Source: Synechococcus sp. BO 8801
GTDB taxonomy: Bacteria > Cyanobacteriota > Cyanobacteriia > PCC-6307 > Cyanobiaceae
Assembly (NCBI RefSeq): GCF_002252675.1
Contig: NZ_NQKY01000006.1
Coordinates: 62,001-126,000, forward strand
Direction: 5' to 3'
Length of the DNA: 64,000 nucleotides
Below the pieces are notes generated by a model. It saw nothing but the letters and a program-made list of their open reading frames with translations. It was not told the DNA's origin and made no database searches. Shown here piece by piece: positions 1 to 8,268 of the stretch; positions within the stretch are counted from its first letter, which is position 1; every line of letters begins with the position of its first letter. The position numbers and the translations under genes are program-made.

Positions 1-209
1 CCGATAAGCGCCTCATTTCGCTTACGGGCATACTCTCTCAAGGCTTTCTCAGTCGCGGCAACGTCCCATGTAGTTCGACGTCCCTGGAGGATGAAGTGCT
101 CTCCAGCCAAGAAAACGCCAGCGCGGCGCAGTTCGATAAATCGGTTACGGCTGATCCTGAACCGCCGAGCGATCTCGGTGGAAGTCAGCCACTCTGTAGT
201 GGTGCTCAT
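1..209 (-). CDS. Excisionase-like HTH protein (partial, runs off left edge)
   Basis: The reading frame starts at the ATG complement of 207-209 and stays open to the window edge, so the C-terminus is missing. The visible ~69 residues start MSTTTEWLTSTEIARRF and fit a MerR/excisionase-type winged helix: a helix-turn-helix (TSTEIARRFRISRNRFIELR), then GEHFI and an aromatic strand before a basic helix. Xis-type proteins bend attachment-site DNA to help a tyrosine recombinase excise an element. It lies just downstream of the integrase on the same strand, as expected for an int-xis pair. A gene with the same architecture sits at 63532-63780. Family assignment is by pattern only; a general small DNA-binding regulator is the alternative. 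Confidence 0.6.
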   Translation of the reverse strand, partial: MSTTTEWLTSTEIARRFRISRNRFIELRRAGVFLAGEHFILQGRRTTWDVAATEKALREYARKRNEALI

Positions 210-444
210 GGCATAAAGAAGAGATCACCGCCAAGCTCAATAGCTAGCAGTGGTTTGTAAGTGATCTCGCTTTAAGTGCCTGTGGGATTGTTCCTCGGCT
301 GGAAGGCCGACCTGCAGCGCGGTGCAAGCTCCGATCGCGGGCTTTTGGGTGATGGCTGACCAACCGGAGAGCTTCCACCCAACCGACTGACCGCAGAATG
401 ACAAGCGCAGGTCATCCGCTATTGAGAACACCTTAGAGCACCCC

Positions 445-1770
445 TCAACACTTTTGCGCATCCTGTTCGGTTTTCTCTCCCCCGAACGCAGCCTCGAATG
501 CCGCTGCCGCTGCTCCGTGGCTGACGAACCGTGCGTAGCGGCGCAAGTGGGTCTCCAGCGAGTGACCCATCGCCTCAGCGATGTACTTCGGCGGCACGTT
601 GTTCCGGTGACAGGTGGCGGAGTAGTGGTGGCGCAGTGAGTAGGGAACCAGCTCCTCTCCCAGGTGATCCGCTTCCTCGCATAGCTGTTGCCAGATCACC
701 TGGCGCCTAAGGAACCTTCCCATCCGATCGCCAGCGAGGCACGGATCGACGACCTGGGGTAGCCGCTCACCGCCTCGAAGCCTCTCCTCCAATCGCCATA
801 CCATGGGGGTTCCGTCAAGATCGAGCACCGGCGCAGCGAGCAACTGCCTGGGCCTGGTGGTCCCGCCCCCTGACTTCTTGCGGTAGTCGCACCAGAGTTG
901 ATCACCCTTAAAACGGAGATGGAACAACTCGGTTGGCCTCAGCCCGTAGACAGCGCAGAGCTGTACCGCAAATGCCCACCGGTTGGCTTCATCGCTGCCG
1001 ATTGACTGCAAAGCCTGCGCCAGCCGTATGACCTGGCCGTCGGAAAGAGCAAACTGTTCGCGAGTGGGGGCCCGACGTCCCACGACCGTAGCGAGGTTGT
1101 GCGGGGGCGCCCAGGTCCTTGCGCTGACACCCTGCCGCTCGACCGCATAGCGGAGAAAGGCAGCACCGTTCTGGGTTGCGATCTGGCGACTACGGCTACC
1201 CAGATCCCATTGACGGACGGCCGCTTCTAACAGGTTGGGACTATTGGCTGGTGCTCCCTGACCCTGCATCAGATCTACCATGCGCCAAACAACGGGAGCG
1301 TATTTCATTCGCCAGGTCGTTTCACTGACCCCAGCACCGTGCTCCCTCTTGTGCTTCTCAAACGCGGCGGCTATAGCCGGCCAGTTGTAAGACGCTTCGC
1401 TGCTAGCCCCGTTGGCGAGGGTCGCTGCAGATCGAAGCTCCTCCCCCTGGGCCATGTAATTCGCGATCACCCGTAGTCGCTGGATCAGATCGTGCTCGTT
1501 CTCGTGGGACCAGGCGTAGGGAAGTGGGACCGAAACGCTTTTGATCCGCCCGTCCTCTTTGACGAATCGCTGTTGCAAACGTGCCTGGCCGGTTTTGTCG
1601 GGACCGAGGTTGCATCGAGCGGGCAGGTGCTTCCGCAAATGGGCCCGAACACGGGTCTCCCACGTCGCTTCAGTAGGTGCATGGTTGGCCACCGGTTGGT
1701 CAGCGGTTGGACAGGGGTTGGACGGAACGGAGCAGAAGCGAGCACTCCTGAGCAGTCGCGTCCCGAGCAA
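445..1770 (-). CDS. Tyrosine recombinase / phage-type integrase
   Basis: A 441-codon frame encoding a site-specific tyrosine recombinase. The C-terminal catalytic domain shows the expected residues: Arg in YGLRPTELFHLR, the H-x-x-R box in VPYSLRHHYS, Gly-His in AEAMGHSLETH, and the nucleophilic Tyr in HLRRYARF. The N-terminal half is the helical arm/core-binding region. The first available start is TTG at 1770; a GTG at 1692 (VANHAPTEA) is equally possible. The gene begins less than 100 bp from a tRNA-Pro 3' fragment at 1852-1895 and reads away from it, the usual arrangement for an integrase that targets a tRNA gene. It should catalyse insertion and excision of the element lying to the left of the window. 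It appears intact. Confidence 0.9.
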   Translation of the reverse strand: MLGTRLLRSARFCSVPSNPCPTADQPVANHAPTEATWETRVRAHLRKHLPARCNLGPDKTGQARLQQRFVKEDGRIKSVSVPLPYAWSHENEHDLIQRLRVIANYMAQGEELRSAATLANGASSEASYNWPAIAAAFEKHKREHGAGVSETTWRMKYAPVVWRMVDLMQGQGAPANSPNLLEAAVRQWDLGSRSRQIATQNGAAFLRYAVERQGVSARTWAPPHNLATVVGRRAPTREQFALSDGQVIRLAQALQSIGSDEANRWAFAVQLCAVYGLRPTELFHLRFKGDQLWCDYRKKSGGGTTRPRQLLAAPVLDLDGTPMVWRLEERLRGGERLPQVVDPCLAGDRMGRFLRRQVIWQQLCEEADHLGEELVPYSLRHHYSATCHRNNVPPKYIAEAMGHSLETHLRRYARFVSHGAAAAAFEAAFGGEKTEQDAQKC

Positions 1771-1851
1771 GAATGCCCAGATCCTATGCTATGACAAGCG
1801 GCAAAGCAGATCAGAGCACTTGGGAACAGATGGGAGCAGTTGCAGTTCTGT

Positions 1852-1895
1852 CGCTTTGGGAGCACTAGGTCGCAGGTTCGAATCCTGTCGCCCCG
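1852..1895 (+). other. Attachment site: 3' half of tRNA-Pro(UGG)
   Basis: Only the 3' half of a tRNA is present: a TTTGGGA anticodon loop (anticodon TGG), a T-arm with GCAGG/CCTGT around TTCGAAT, and an acceptor 3' strand CGCCCCG plus A. No matching 5' half (CGGGGCG plus D-arm) lies upstream, and the 5' side of the anticodon stem does not pair. Together with the integrase at 445-1770, this marks an att site made of the 3' half of tRNA-Pro. The full tRNA should sit at the other end of the element, outside this window. Confidence 0.75.
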
Positions 1896-2355
1896 ATTGA
1901 CTTTTCAGGGATTGGCCAAGGCCACTGGTTGAAAAACCATTGATAACTGGCACTTCCTGGTCCGTTGATACAGGCAGGCCCTGTCCTGATCAAGCGACTG
2001 TCAAGGGATGACGCCAGCCGCAAGTCACTTTTTCTGAGCTTCTCTTGGAACGGACTCCCCCTGAGGTCGTCATACCTCAGGACGCCACTGCAGGCGCAGG
2101 CAACTGATGGAAGGCTTCAGGCAACGAGTAAAGGCCCGGCAGATGCGTCCTCGGGGGGGCACCCTCCAGCAGCTGTTTCTTCCACTGGTCCCCAATGAGA
2201 AGGGCGCCCCGTATCTAGCGCCCTTGGGCCGGTTGCAGGGTCTGGCTCGCGCTGCCCTGGTCATGGCCTCTGATTCATTGATAGATCCGCCTGCCTTGGT
2301 TGTCAGTACGGCAAGCCTAAAGAGGCGGTATGAGCAAGGCTTTGAGGGAGCCAGA
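1896..2355. other. Gene-free stretch after the att site
   Basis: No convincing gene is visible. A plus-strand frame at 2107-2445 has no recognisable domain and overlaps the DUF1651 gene on the other strand, so it is not called. Confidence 0.5.
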
Positions 2356-2610
2356 TCACCACTTGGGGCCGCATGGCGTCCAGCCCGCCTGGCGCTTCTC
2401 ACCCCAGAGCTTCAGGGCCTCAGCCCGGCTCAGCTCCCGGCGTGATTTCAGCAGGGGGATCTCCTGATCGGGGAGCAGCTCGCCGCTGGTGATCTCCAGA
2501 AGTTGGATCCAATGCTCCCAGCGGGTCGGGCGAAAGCGCAGGACCTGGCGGCCATGGATCAGCCAGCCCTCTTTGGGGGTCAAGGGGACACGCAGCTCAC
2601 GCTGGCTCAT
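2356..2610 (-). CDS. DUF1651-type small cyanobacterial protein
   Basis: An 84-residue protein with the pattern of DUF1651 proteins, which are common in Synechococcus and Prochlorococcus: a WLIHG start region, an RFRPTRWEHWI aromatic strand, an alternating RAEALKLW helix and a terminal GW motif. No biochemical role is known to me for this family. The start is fixed by a 4-bp ATGA overlap with the end of the LOG-family gene: the complement reads GCATGAGCC, the TGA closing the upstream frame. It is therefore probably translated by coupling as the last gene of a three-gene operon. A longer frame to 2706 would overlap the upstream gene by 100 bp and is not supported. Confidence 0.7.
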   Translation of the reverse strand: MSQRELRVPLTPKEGWLIHGRQVLRFRPTRWEHWIQLLEITSGELLPDQEIPLLKSRRELSRAEALKLWGEKRQAGWTPCGPKW

Positions 2611-3119
2611 GCCTTGCGGAGCCTGGCCTCGATCAACCGGCAGCACTCCTCCACGTCCCCGGCGCACTCCACCCCCCCTCCGAGCGAGCAGAAGAAGTCC
2701 CTCCACAACACCAGCACCGCCAGCAGAACCAGCGGCCTGCCCGCATTGAGCGAATGGGCGGCTTCTGAGGCCGTGCCGGAGCCTCCGCTCCCGCAGACCA
2801 CCACCACATCGGAGCTGAGAACGTTGATCACATTGCGGGCCTTGCCCATGTCGGTGAACAGGGCCAGATCCAGGTCCGCCGTGTTTTGCGACTCGTCGCC
2901 GTTGCCTTCATCGGGCAACACCCCCACAACCAAATGCCCGTCCACCCGCGCCGCGCCGCGGCTGGCCGCCGCCATCACCCCCGCCGGGCGACCACCGGTG
3001 AGCAGCACCCAACCCTTGCGGCTGATGCACTCCCCCAGCTCCTCGGCCAGGGCCACAGCCTCAGCGGAGGCGCCCACTCCGGCACCCATCACGCCCACCA
3101 CCGCGCGCCGGTTGCTCAT
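2607..3119 (-). CDS. LOG/TIGR00725-type nucleotide-binding Rossmann protein
   Basis: A 170-residue protein with a Rossmann-like fold of the LOG (lysine decarboxylase-like) superfamily, TIGR00725 branch. Visible features are VVGVMGAGVGAS at the N-terminus, the GWVLLTGGRPAGVM loop and a C-terminal VVVCGSGGSGTASEAAHSL glycine-rich segment in place of the PGG-GT-E motif of phosphoribohydrolases. LOG proteins release cytokinin-type bases from nucleotides; this branch has no firmly established reaction. The start at 3119 overlaps the stop of the upstream gene as ATGA, and its own stop overlaps the DUF1651 start the same way. Three genes in a row with 4-bp overlaps argue for one co-translated unit. 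Confidence 0.75.
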   Translation of the reverse strand: MSNRRAVVGVMGAGVGASAEAVALAEELGECISRKGWVLLTGGRPAGVMAAASRGAARVDGHLVVGVLPDEGNGDESQNTADLDLALFTDMGKARNVINVLSSDVVVVCGSGGSGTASEAAHSLNAGRPLVLLAVLVLWRDFFCSLGGGVECAGDVEECCRLIEARLRKA

Positions 3120-3340
3120 GCCACCTCCGGGCACCAGCCCCGCCGGCGTGTCATGTCCTCAGTCCAACCCTGGCAGCACCGGGTGAGGTGCTCCCCATGG
3201 GTGAGCAGGCCCTGGTGCAACTGGCAGGTAAGCAACGGGATGCAGTTCGGTCCCGTGTGGTGGCGAAACCAGTGGCAGGTCATGCAGACCTTGCGGCTGC
3301 GGCTGCTCTGCAGGACCTCCTGATCCAGATAGAGGACCAC
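3116..3340 (-). CDS. Small Cys/His-rich protein
   Basis: A 74-residue frame with a GTG start at 3340. The body contains VCMTCHWFRHH, a conserved-looking NCIPLLTCQLHQGLL stretch, a CCQGW element and a terminal RRRGWCPE. Six Cys and several His with CxxCH spacing suggest a metal-binding (zinc or iron) small protein, by pattern only. I associate similar proteins with picocyanobacteria but cannot name a family. Its stop overlaps the LOG-family start by 4 bp (GGCATGAGC on the complement), which supports it being translated. An internal ATG (MTCHWF) would give a 56-residue form. Confidence 0.55.
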   Translation of the reverse strand: MVLYLDQEVLQSSRSRKVCMTCHWFRHHTGPNCIPLLTCQLHQGLLTHGEHLTRCCQGWTEDMTRRRGWCPEVA

Positions 3341-3431
3341 TCCTCAATTGACTGCTCAAGGGAGCCACCTGCTCGCGAGGTGGAACTGCGTGGGTGGTAC
3401 CCCATGGGAGCCCTCTGCAAGTACACCCGTA

Positions 3432-3938
3432 CTAGCATGGGAGATCCATCTCTGCTGCTGCACGGGATCCTTCCGGAAGGGCTGGGCGGAGCGCCTCGAT
3501 GCGGTTCGCGAGTTCCTCGAAGCGGAGGCCATCCCCATAGGTCCGAATCAGGGCTTGGAGCCCGATCGAACGGCGGTCGCGATGGAGCTTGGCTGTGGGC
3601 ACCACCCAGAAGAGCCATTGGCTCAGGTCTTGTGGATTCACCAGCGAGGGGTCCTGCTCTGCCAATAGGCAGAAGACATAGCCGGTCGCTGCTCGCGGCT
3701 CGATCGGGAAGCTGATCGTGCTCGGGCGCGCCTGCTGCCAGGACTGGACGAAGGCGGCCGACTTCACCTCCAAGGTGATGGAGCTGAACGTCACATCCAC
3801 CTCAGCCCACTCGACACGGTGCTGACCAGGATCGAAGCCGAGAGCACGGTGCACAAGCCACTCGGCATAGGCACCACGGGTGCGATTCTCCAACAGGTGG
3901 CCGGAGTTCCAGCGGAGGAACGCGTCGAGATCCGTCAT
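3432..3938 (-). CDS. PD-(D/E)XK-nuclease-like hypothetical protein
   Basis: A 168-residue protein starting MTDLDAFLRWNSGHLL. Residues ~46-60 read EVDVTFSSITLEVKSAAFVQ, in which E/D followed by E-V-K resembles the PD-(D/E)XK nuclease core, and the helix before it (GAYAEWLVHRALG) matches the usual first helix. A role as a restriction-like or DNA-repair nuclease is inferred from this pattern only. A diverged copy lies at 31406-31906, where an in-frame TAG destroys the frame exactly at the EVK segment. The gene stands alone on its strand, upstream of the Cys/His-rich operon. Confidence 0.6.
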   Translation of the reverse strand: MTDLDAFLRWNSGHLLENRTRGAYAEWLVHRALGFDPGQHRVEWAEVDVTFSSITLEVKSAAFVQSWQQARPSTISFPIEPRAATGYVFCLLAEQDPSLVNPQDLSQWLFWVVPTAKLHRDRRSIGLQALIRTYGDGLRFEELANRIEALRPALPEGSRAAAEMDLPC

Positions 3939-4225
3939 GTTGAGCTCGCCACTCGGGGGAAACGCATCACCCTGAGAGACGCCTTCATGTATCTAGAGCT
4001 GATGAGGAATGCTTCAGGGCCATTAAAAGAGTCTCCTGGAACGGATATCCTGGGGGCGGGCAGGGAGCGTGGTGGATACTTGGGTATGTAGAAAGCGTGG
4101 AATAGTCGACGAATATGGCAGGCCAAAGCCTCTGATGGACTTGCTTGGCGCTGCAGTTCTTGAAGTGTCTAGGTATATCAGGCAACAATCTCCTTTGAGA
4201 GTCGCTATGACATTCTCGCCCTGTT
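3939..4225. other. Intergenic region
   Basis: No gene, repeat or strong hairpin was recognised here. Confidence 0.4.
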
Positions 4226-5602
4226 TCAGCGATTGAACTTCCATAACTGCTCGCTCTCATGCTCTATCCTTGCTATGCGCAGACGCTCTTGCGGTGAGGC
4301 ATTGAATCGCATCAGGTTTTGGATGTCATACAAAAGAGCCTCGGCTTCAGCATAGTAGCTATGCCCGATGAAATCGATATTGAATTCTGGCACTACCACA
4401 GTGTCAATCCCTGCGGCTATTGTGTAGGGTGCATAGTAACCAGCCCGTGGGGCATTATGCAATAAGGACGAGATCGCCAGCGCCCTATCCGCCCTTGATG
4501 CATAGAGAGTAGTTCGGTCGCAGAATTGGGAATAAAGATTAGCCAGACTGAGGAAGAGATCCCGGTCCACATCAGGAGCGGCAAGGAAGATCTGGCCGAA
4601 CTTTACATCTGATCGAGACTCCGTGTTCGCAGCGATGCGCTGAAGCGAACGCAGCAGGCCGCGGTTGCCCATGCTGTGAGCGATCAAGTGCACCTTCTCT
4701 GCACCGCAGTGGCGGGTGAAATCGATTAGGAAGTTTGTGATTGCCGGCTCACTGGCCTCGATAGTGGCCTCATCGGCGGGATAGGCGGAGATGCTGCCGC
4801 GCGAGGGCCAGCTGAAGAACGCCGTGGCGCCGGACACCTTGAGGTCCTCATCAAGCTGGGCCGCGCGGATGGCCGCCTCCTGGAAGCTGACATTGAAGCC
4901 GTGCAGATAGAGCAGGGCATGGGGGACCTCGCCTTCCTCACGGACGCTTTCCATGGCAGCGCGGATTTCGCTGAAAAAGGCGTCATGCTCGCGGCTTTCC
5001 ACTGCCTGCAGGCGGAGACGATCGTCACGCAGATCGAATCGTCGCAACCGCCGCCAGAGGTTGCTGCCCGTCTCCCCGAAGCGATGGGCCTCTGGCACAT
5101 GAACCAGTACCCGCCCATATGATGTGTAATTGTGCCGTTCATTTCCAAACGTTTCGCCCTCTGGCCTTCGGTCTGTAGCGAACCAGACCGGCACCACTCG
5201 GTCGCTCATAGAGGGTGATACTGGCTTCAGTTCACCCATTTCTTCGGCCTGCACAGGAACTAACAAGATCTGCTTGCGGCTCAACTTGATCTCAACCTGA
5301 TCGCCTGGCTTGAGGCCCAGTAAGTTGGTGTAAGCCTTGCCAATCAACAGATTGCCATTTCCCTGAACAGTTGCAACGAAACTGAGCTTGGTTCCGCTCC
5401 TAATAGTGGCAGTCTTGCCACCACTTTCACCAAGCCTCACACCCTTGGCCTTCAACAAAGCTTCATAGAAGGCAGTGAAGTTTAGTCGCTTGCTTCCATC
5501 CTTCTTCGTGATGACGTAGCCAGTCGAGCGAACCAGTTCCGACTTGGATACATCACCAAGCTCTTTGACTTTTGCGAGTAGATCGGATCCAGTGAGCATC
5601 AT
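4226..5602 (-). CDS. Fusion: cyanobacterial AbrB regulator + DUF900-type alpha/beta hydrolase
   Basis: A single open frame of ~458 residues made of two families. Residues ~1-125 (MLTGSDLLAKVKEL, KRLNFTAFYEALLKAKG, VQGNGNLLIGKAYTNLLGLK) are a complete cyanobacterial AbrB protein, normally ~130 residues and free-standing, as in the paralogue at 10606-10977. From ~MSDRVVPVWFATDRRP the protein is a DUF900/COG4782-type serine hydrolase: nucleophile elbow IAHSMGNRG, acid in AAPDVDRD, His in DFIGHSYY. The hydrolase half starts like a native N-terminus, so the fusion probably arose by loss of an AbrB stop. AbrB proteins are DNA-binding regulators of carbon/nitrogen genes in cyanobacteria; the hydrolase substrate is unknown. 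Start chosen at the first ATG (5602), because the longer frame begins with TTG. Confidence 0.8.
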   Translation of the reverse strand: MMLTGSDLLAKVKELGDVSKSELVRSTGYVITKKDGSKRLNFTAFYEALLKAKGVRLGESGGKTATIRSGTKLSFVATVQGNGNLLIGKAYTNLLGLKPGDQVEIKLSRKQILLVPVQAEEMGELKPVSPSMSDRVVPVWFATDRRPEGETFGNERHNYTSYGRVLVHVPEAHRFGETGSNLWRRLRRFDLRDDRLRLQAVESREHDAFFSEIRAAMESVREEGEVPHALLYLHGFNVSFQEAAIRAAQLDEDLKVSGATAFFSWPSRGSISAYPADEATIEASEPAITNFLIDFTRHCGAEKVHLIAHSMGNRGLLRSLQRIAANTESRSDVKFGQIFLAAPDVDRDLFLSLANLYSQFCDRTTLYASRADRALAISSLLHNAPRAGYYAPYTIAAGIDTVVVPEFNIDFIGHSYYAEAEALLYDIQNLMRFNASPQERLRIARIEHESEQLWKFNR

Positions 5603-6514
5603 GTGTTCAGGCGGTATGCTACTCAAAGAGAGATCGTAAAATCCTGGGTAACGAGGTAGATGACTTTAATTGGACAGATTCGGCCCCTGGCATCGTTAAC
5701 TCCGGGCGGAAGGAGCAGAGATTGATCCCAGTGTAGACCTCATGGGGAGTTATGCCCCAGGAGAGTTGAGGTGTCTTACACGGGAATACCTCCAGAGGAT
5801 GCGGGCGAGGCTGATCTCGGTTTCCCAGCCATCGCTGTATGCACGCAGGTACACCTCCTTTGAATTGACGCTGCGCCACAGCCTCTCCAACAAGATGTGT
5901 CGTAGCAGCGTCTACGGCCCCACCAGCTGATCAGGATCTCGTCTGCCTTGAGTCTGCCCACCAAAGCTCACGAGGTGAACTGCAGAACCGATCGAAATGG
6001 AAGATCTGGTATCTGGTGCTCGCAACCACTAATCGCCTCCATAGCGACCCTGGCCTTGAACTCGGGGCGATTAGTGCGGCGTTTGCTCATGGGTGGGAGC
6101 CCCCTATCAGGGGCGGTGCCCCGCCTAACAGGTTAACGATGGGGCCTGTCTAGAAAAACCAGAACACCTTAATGGTCGAAGCTAAATGGCAACTGATGGC
6201 GACAACCCACAACCTGCTGAAGTTGCTTCGGTTCTGGCGATCTGAGCAGGAGCAGACGACAGCGGTTTCATGAAGGCAAGAGCGACCCTTACCTGTGCAG
6301 CCAAGGCTGAGTGAGATCCATATCGATACGGCTCAGGGAGCAGGAGCTCTACGGGAAACAAACTCTGAGATGCCAGGTGACTCGGTCAAGAGTGCTCTTG
6401 ACTGTGGTAGGGATTGGAATTCATGTCCTTGTCGTTTCAGCTGATGACTGGTATGTGACATTGCAGTGGAAGGCTGCTTCGCTCGGACCGGTCGGATCAT
6501 GGAATGACATAACC
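5603..6514. other. Intergenic region holding one R repeat
   Basis: It contains repeat R1 (6004-6170). The remainder shows no convincing gene; short frames here have no domain and mostly lie across the repeat. Confidence 0.5.
6004..6170 (-). repeat. R1: ~170-bp IS3-type orfA end remnant
   Basis: On the minus strand it opens with a terminus-like CTGGTTTTTCTAGACAGG, then an ATG at 6090 starting MSKRR..PEFKARVAMEAI, the first residues of an IS3-family OrfA, ending after ~35 codons. The same segment recurs nine more times in this window with matching length. Confidence 0.75.
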
Positions 6515-7531
6515 TCAAGAAAAAACAGGAACATTTGACTCCGGGTTGTCGGCGAAAATTGCTCCCCTGGCCCGCAGGTTCATCCTTGTAGATTCGGAAA
6601 CCCCCTTATTGTCACAAAAGACAGTCCCATCGACAGAAGCTGTAGATAGATCAATATCTGACATATCTACCCTTGAAAGCATGGCTTGGCTGAGGTTGGT
6701 CCCGCTTAGGTCGGCCCCGCGGAGGTTGGCCCCATTGAGATTTGCCTTGCTGAGGTCGGCCATGGTGAGGTCGGCCCAGCTGAGGTTAGCCTCGTTGAGC
6801 TTGGACCCACGGAGCGCGGCCTTGCTGAGGTCGGCCCAACTGAGGTTGGCCCCACTGAGGTCGGACTCCAGAATGTGGGCCTCTTTGAGTTTGGCCCCAT
6901 TGATTTTGGCCCCGCTGAGGTCGGCTTCAATGATTTTGGCCTCGAAGAGCGTTGCTGAGCGGAGGGTTGTACCGATGAGTTTGGCCTTGCTGAGGTCGGC
7001 CATAGTGAGGTCGGCCTTGGTAAGGTCGGCCCAACTGAGATCGGCCTCACGGAGCCTTGCCAACTTAAGGCTGGAACCGCTCATGTTGGCCCCGTGGAGG
7101 TTGACCCCGTGGAGATTCGCCTCGAAGAGGTTGACTTCGAGGAGGATCAGGGGTGAGCGATAAGGAGTTTCCCAATCTAAACTGTCGTTCCAAATTGTGG
7201 CCCCCTCAAGGTCGGCCCAGCTGAGGTCGGCACCACTGAGGTCGGCGCCTCTGAGCTTGGCAAATTTAAGGCTGGTGCCCCTTAGATTTGCTCCCCTGAG
7301 GTTGGCACCTTTGAGGTTGGTCTCGCCAAGATCGGCATCATGAAAATCAGCGTCTGACAAGTCAGAGCAATGGAGATCTATCTGACGTAAGAAAGCCCCA
7401 GCAAAATCCACTCTGGGATTCAAACCAGCAATTATGGCGAGCTCGATAAGATCGGAGGTGTCGGCCGAAAGAACTGCCGCTATCTTGGTCTCGAGATCAC
7501 TATCATCGCTTTCGGGAGATCCGATAACCAT
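6515..7531 (-). CDS. Pentapeptide-repeat protein
   Basis: A 338-residue protein. Residues ~1-55 (MVIGSPESDDSDLETKIAA, DTSDLIELAIIAGL) form a non-repeat cap. Residues ~60-325 are about fifty pentapeptide repeats of the A(D/N)LXX type (SGADLSWADLEGA, LKGANLRGANLRG), which fold as a right-handed square beta-helix. Some repeat proteins of this kind mimic DNA and bind gyrase (Qnr, MfpA); many cyanobacterial ones are of unknown role. No signal peptide or membrane segment is seen. Start chosen at ATG 7531 because it overlaps the stop of the upstream gene as TAATG, which implies coupled translation; the frame continues upstream but only over that gene. Confidence 0.85.
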   Translation of the reverse strand: MVIGSPESDDSDLETKIAAVLSADTSDLIELAIIAGLNPRVDFAGAFLRQIDLHCSDLSDADFHDADLGETNLKGANLRGANLRGTSLKFAKLRGADLSGADLSWADLEGATIWNDSLDWETPYRSPLILLEVNLFEANLHGVNLHGANMSGSSLKLARLREADLSWADLTKADLTMADLSKAKLIGTTLRSATLFEAKIIEADLSGAKINGAKLKEAHILESDLSGANLSWADLSKAALRGSKLNEANLSWADLTMADLSKANLNGANLRGADLSGTNLSQAMLSRVDMSDIDLSTASVDGTVFCDNKGVSESTRMNLRARGAIFADNPESNVPVFS

Positions 7532-8268
7532 TATTCCTGCTCTCCGGCGGTGAAGCCTGCTGAAAACTTGCCGCAGCTCAATGGAGATATCACTTTGTCC
7601 ATTTCTAATAGCTTCTTGACCAAGAGTAAGTCTATAACGGCGAGCTTGTTGCGTTCCATTTCTATTGGAGGCCAAATTGCACCAGAGCCGCGAACGAAAA
7701 GATCCTTTGGCATAAATTCAAAGGATAAAATGGCTTCCCAATTCTCCGAATGGATGGAAACTGACCCTAGTTCCTCTTCTTGTATAGTTCCAAGAAGAGG
7801 AGTTTTCAATGGGTCTAGGCTTCGGAATACCCATGCTGGCTTATCAGCTGAACCAGAGCAGGAAATAGTGTTGAATATTGCAGCTGATTTCTTCGTATCT
7901 TTCGTAGCGTGCTTTGCGCCCGCTTTGGTGCCACTTGAATATCCCAACGTAAATTGTTGCTCACTAGCGCTTTCAGATGAGACTTCTTCTGTCCTCGAAC
8001 GTACCAACTCCCCGCATAGCCTGCGATCTTTCAATGCCATTCCAGCGTTGTTAAAGATGATGCGAAGCACGCCTGCTCTTAAGCTAAAGACAACTGGAAA
8101 CCCTCCTGCGAGGATGTGTTCTTGTTCAAAAAACGAAAGTGAAAGGTAGATCTTGGCGTTGCCCTGCGGTGCTTCCGGTATTTCTGCATACACCTCAATG
8201 TTAAGGCAGTCAGGATGGAAGTTATTGATATTGACCTTATGCCTTGTGCATTTCTTTCTAAATAGCAT
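7531..8268 (-). CDS. Hypothetical partner of the pentapeptide-repeat protein
   Basis: A 245-residue protein, MLFRKKCTRHKVNINN at the start, that I do not recognise. The N-terminal ~80 residues look beta-rich (IYLSLSFFEQEHILAGGFPVVFSLRAG). The middle ~90-130 is polar and low in order (SSESASEQQ, KDTKKSA), and the C-terminal part again alternates strand and helix (LAVIDLLLVKKLLEM). No membrane segment or catalytic motif stands out. The stop is shared with the start of the pentapeptide gene (TAATG), so the two are almost certainly made together, and the pair is flanked by R1 and R2 as a self-contained cassette. Sequence is AT-richer than the neighbours. Confidence 0.6.
   Translation of the reverse strand: MLFRKKCTRHKVNINNFHPDCLNIEVYAEIPEAPQGNAKIYLSLSFFEQEHILAGGFPVVFSLRAGVLRIIFNNAGMALKDRRLCGELVRSRTEEVSSESASEQQFTLGYSSGTKAGAKHATKDTKKSAAIFNTISCSGSADKPAWVFRSLDPLKTPLLGTIQEEELGSVSIHSENWEAILSFEFMPKDLFVRGSGAIWPPIEMERNKLAVIDLLLVKKLLEMDKVISPLSCGKFSAGFTAGEQE

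Noticed and set aside
2107-2445. 112-codon plus-strand frame
   Set aside because: It overlaps the DUF1651 gene on the opposite strand, and no family pattern is visible.
6546-7163. Plus-strand frame rich in LRSA/LRLA repeats
   Set aside because: It is the antisense shadow of the pentapeptide-repeat gene; the periodicity comes from the A(D/N)LXX codons.
6515-7531. CRISPR-like regular DNA repeat
   Set aside because: The ~15-bp and 30-bp periodicity is coding (pentapeptides); there are no conserved repeats with unique spacers, and no cas genes occur in the window.
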